A program made the translations under genes and the position numbers. Below are positions 3,983 to 5,620 of a stretch of DNA of 5,620 nucleotides, piece by piece. Origin of the DNA: Cyanobacteria bacterium UBA11370 (GTDB lineage: Bacteria > Cyanobacteriota > Cyanobacteriia > Cyanobacteriales > Coleofasciculaceae). Numbering within the stretch: the stretch's first letter is position 1; each line of letters opens with the position of its first letter. The stretch is taken from the NCBI GenBank assembly GCA_003486645.1, contig DNGI01000537.1, positions 1,432-7,051 of the forward strand. The letters are read 5' to 3'. The notes below the pieces were generated by a model. The model was not told the DNA's origin and did not search any database. It saw only the letters and a list, made by a program, of their open reading frames with translations.

Positions 3983-5534
3983 TTTTCAAACTAGGTAAAA
4001 CTGAAGAACTAGCAAATAGAGATTTTGAAGCAGACTCTCCAGCACGTTGCAATTGCTGGGTTAAATAAAAACTCAATCCTCCCATAATTACCCACTGACC
4101 CAATAAGCTTAATATAACGCTGATAGCCGATGCCTGGTTGAACATCATCCAAGGCGCACCAAACACTGAAAACAGCCAAATTCCAGTCATTTTTTGCAGG
4201 CTAAAGGCTGATAAAATCACTGGAGGCAATAAAATTACGACACTTAAAGTGCCAGCAGTCAAAATCCCAGATTTTGTCCGTTTTTTTAACAGAATTAATT
4301 GGTTAATTAGGGCGTAAATCAAAATCAAATTAGCACTGAGGATTAAACCTGCGATCGCTTGAATTTTAGTTTGACTACTTAGGGGTAATAGTAGCACCCA
4401 AGGCAACCACACGATACCTGTAATAGCTAAATTCAAGGTAATTGCTACAAGAACAGGACTTCTTTTTCCCAGAACTAAATCTGCCCATGACGTATTAAAT
4501 AGTTTCTGGCTAGCCCTCGTTTTGCCTTGTTCATAGCGTGCCCAATCCAGTAAGGTTTGGCGTTGGGGTGACGTTGCCCACATAACGGCGATAAATAGGA
4601 AAAGAGTCACTAAAGACACCGCAAATAAGCAGCCAAAAAAGTAATCCTGTCTAGTAGATTCGTTTAGTTGCGACCACAACAATCCTAATAACCAAATTTG
4701 AAAACTACCGACTAACCAGTAACTTTGTTGCTTACTTAGCATTGTGCGATTGGGATTGTGAAATAGGCGATTTGCAGCTTGCCAAATCCAATAGGTGCTA
4801 ACACTAATTGTAATCAGTATCCAGAGTGTGAGTAACAAGGGTTGACTGCTCAAGTTCCAGAAAAACCAATACCAATCACCTAGGTATCTGTAAGTGGGTG
4901 GATACCACTCAAATTGCACTTCAAAGAAGCCGAGAAAAGAACTCCCTAACCATATTCCTAAAAAGCTACCAGCTATGGCTTGATAAGGCGCTTGATTTAA
5001 GAGAGTATTCAGGATAGCTGTAGTGTAAAATAAAGCACAAACTGCACCGATTAAGGCATAAAAACCGATAGTCCATCCTAATGGGACACCAGCTAATATC
5101 CCGGCTGTAAAATGCAATGGTAAAGTCAGGGCAACTCCGAGATAAGCTAATATTGGAACTCCTAATACTTTGCCCAACAAAATACTGTGACTAGATTGAG
5201 GACTTAAGCGAATAAAATTCAGAGTACCCCGACGCTGTTCTCGCACTAAATCAGCGATGAGAATGTAGATGCCAATGGAAAATAGCACTAACGGTAAAAT
5301 CCAGTTCAGGGTTCTGAATATCTCTAGCCAATTGAACGTTAGAGAAAAATCATCGCAGTCGTTTCCGGAACAATAAGGCCGTCTTACTTCAGAATAGCCT
5401 AGAAGAATGAAGGATTGAAGCAATAGAGAAATTGTAAGAACAATCATTCTATTGCGAAGCTTCAATCGCCCTTTAAGTTCCCGCATTAATTGAGGATTCC
5501 AATCACCCAGTTTTTCTATCAACGGGAGTACCAT
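3966..5534 (-). CDS. ABC-2-type transporter permease, 522 aa, first gene of the pair
   Basis: This is a paralogue of the neighbouring 620-aa permease and probably its partner in one ABC exporter; the substrate is unknown. About 12 hydrophobic segments are visible, including 29-47, 75-97, 118-145, 150-178, 184-206, 229-251, 299-320, 360-385, 389-417 and 468-492. The first extracytoplasmic loop (48-74) is short and holds C55 and C60. EQRRGTLNFIRLSPQS (99-114) is the ABC-2 coupling-helix motif. SPQRQTLLDWARY (322-334) and RAGESASKSLFA (497-508) are shared with the neighbour. The ATG at 5534 is preferred. It aligns with the paralogue start and has GGAG (5547-5544) nine nt upstream. An in-frame TTG at 5549 overlaps that Shine-Dalgarno and is unlikely. 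The last five residues, MGNRE, and the TAG come from a heptamer array, so the native C-terminus was probably altered by repeat growth. No ATPase subunit is seen in the window. Confidence 0.87.
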   Translation of the reverse strand: MVLPLIEKLGDWNPQLMRELKGRLKLRNRMIVLTISLLLQSFILLGYSEVRRPYCSGNDCDDFSLTFNWLEIFRTLNWILPLVLFSIGIYILIADLVREQRRGTLNFIRLSPQSSHSILLGKVLGVPILAYLGVALTLPLHFTAGILAGVPLGWTIGFYALIGAVCALFYTTAILNTLLNQAPYQAIAGSFLGIWLGSSFLGFFEVQFEWYPPTYRYLGDWYWFFWNLSSQPLLLTLWILITISVSTYWIWQAANRLFHNPNRTMLSKQQSYWLVGSFQIWLLGLLWSQLNESTRQDYFFGCLFAVSLVTLFLFIAVMWATSPQRQTLLDWARYEQGKTRASQKLFNTSWADLVLGKRSPVLVAITLNLAITGIVWLPWVLLLPLSSQTKIQAIAGLILSANLILIYALINQLILLKKRTKSGILTAGTLSVVILLPPVILSAFSLQKMTGIWLFSVFGAPWMMFNQASAISVILSLLGQWVIMGGLSFYLTQQLQRAGESASKSLFASSSVLPSLKMGNRE

Positions 5535-5543
5535 AGAAAATAT

Positions 5544-5547
5544 CTCC
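5544..5547 (-). promoter_or_regulatory. Shine-Dalgarno of the 522-aa permease
   Basis: GGAG on the minus strand lies nine nt before the ATG at 5534. It decides the start, because the upstream in-frame TTG (5549-5547) would overlap it. The equivalent 15-nt segment (5535-5549) is missing in front of the paralogous gene. Confidence 0.7.
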
Positions 5548-5554
5548 AAAATCG

Positions 5555-5620
5555 TTGTTGGTTGTTGGTTGTTTGTTGTTGGTTGTTGGTTGTTGGTTGT
5601 TGGTTGTTTGTTGTTTGTTG
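5555..5620. repeat. Heptamer array TTGTTGG ahead of the 522-aa permease (runs off the edge)
   Basis: Nine full units are TTGTTGG x2 (5555-5568), TTGTTTG (5569-5575), TTGTTGG x4 (5576-5603) and TTGTTTG x2 (5604-5617), and a further unit begins at 5618. The unit and the flanking sequence (AATCG here, AATTG in the other array) match the array at 3871-3926. Any promoter or ATPase gene upstream is out of view. Confidence 0.9.

Noticed and set aside
3868..4068. A 66-codon plus-strand frame (LLVVGCWLLVVG...)
   Set aside because: It is the translation of the heptamer arrays plus the antisense of the permease C-terminus; a low-complexity artefact.
5535..5549. TTG start at 5549 for the 522-aa permease
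   Set aside because: The TTG overlaps the GGAG that serves the ATG at 5534, and the paralogue supports the later start.

Overview
The window looks like chromosomal DNA of a cyanobacterium, most likely a filamentous or repeat-rich lineage. Six copies of the HIP1 octamer GCGATCGC (starting at 320, 687, 2325, 2460, 3771 and 4351) all lie inside coding sequence. The intergenic spaces carry heptanucleotide tandem repeats of the STRR kind, and one gene encodes a PEP-CTERM surface protein. The genus cannot be fixed from this sequence.

Layout. (1) Positions 1-366, minus strand: the N-terminal 122 codons of a protein that opens with a winged/tri-helical HTH of the vMAP type (vWA-MoxR-associated protein), cut by the window edge. 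(2) Positions 367-671: a divergent, AT-rich regulatory region with paired direct repeats and a 10-bp inverted repeat just before the next gene. (3) Positions 672-1667, plus strand: a 331-residue secreted protein with a PEP-CTERM sorting tail, closed by a good intrinsic terminator. (4) Positions 1743-2002: a repeat-rich spacer holding a 97-bp inverted-repeat element with a 9-bp tandem array inside, and a G-rich tract. (5) Positions 2003-5534, minus strand: two tandem paralogous ABC-2-type membrane permeases. The 522-residue gene comes first in transcription order and the 620-residue gene second, 100 bp apart. No ATP-binding subunit is visible. It would have to lie beyond the right edge (upstream) or elsewhere.

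The two permeases share the N-terminal motif, the ABC-2 coupling-helix motif RRGTLNFIRLSPQS, an SPQRQ..L.DWARY motif and the C-terminal RAGESASK.LFA motif. They probably arose by duplication and form the two membrane halves of one exporter; this is inference. The same (TTGTTGG)n array sits just upstream of both start codons, in matching position, so both mRNAs would begin with a CCAACAA-repeat leader. Between the two genes a second, G-rich heptamer tract supplies the first gene's stop codon and contains a canonical G-quadruplex motif on the mRNA strand. I see no complete undescribed system here. The most unusual thing is this repeat architecture around the permease pair.
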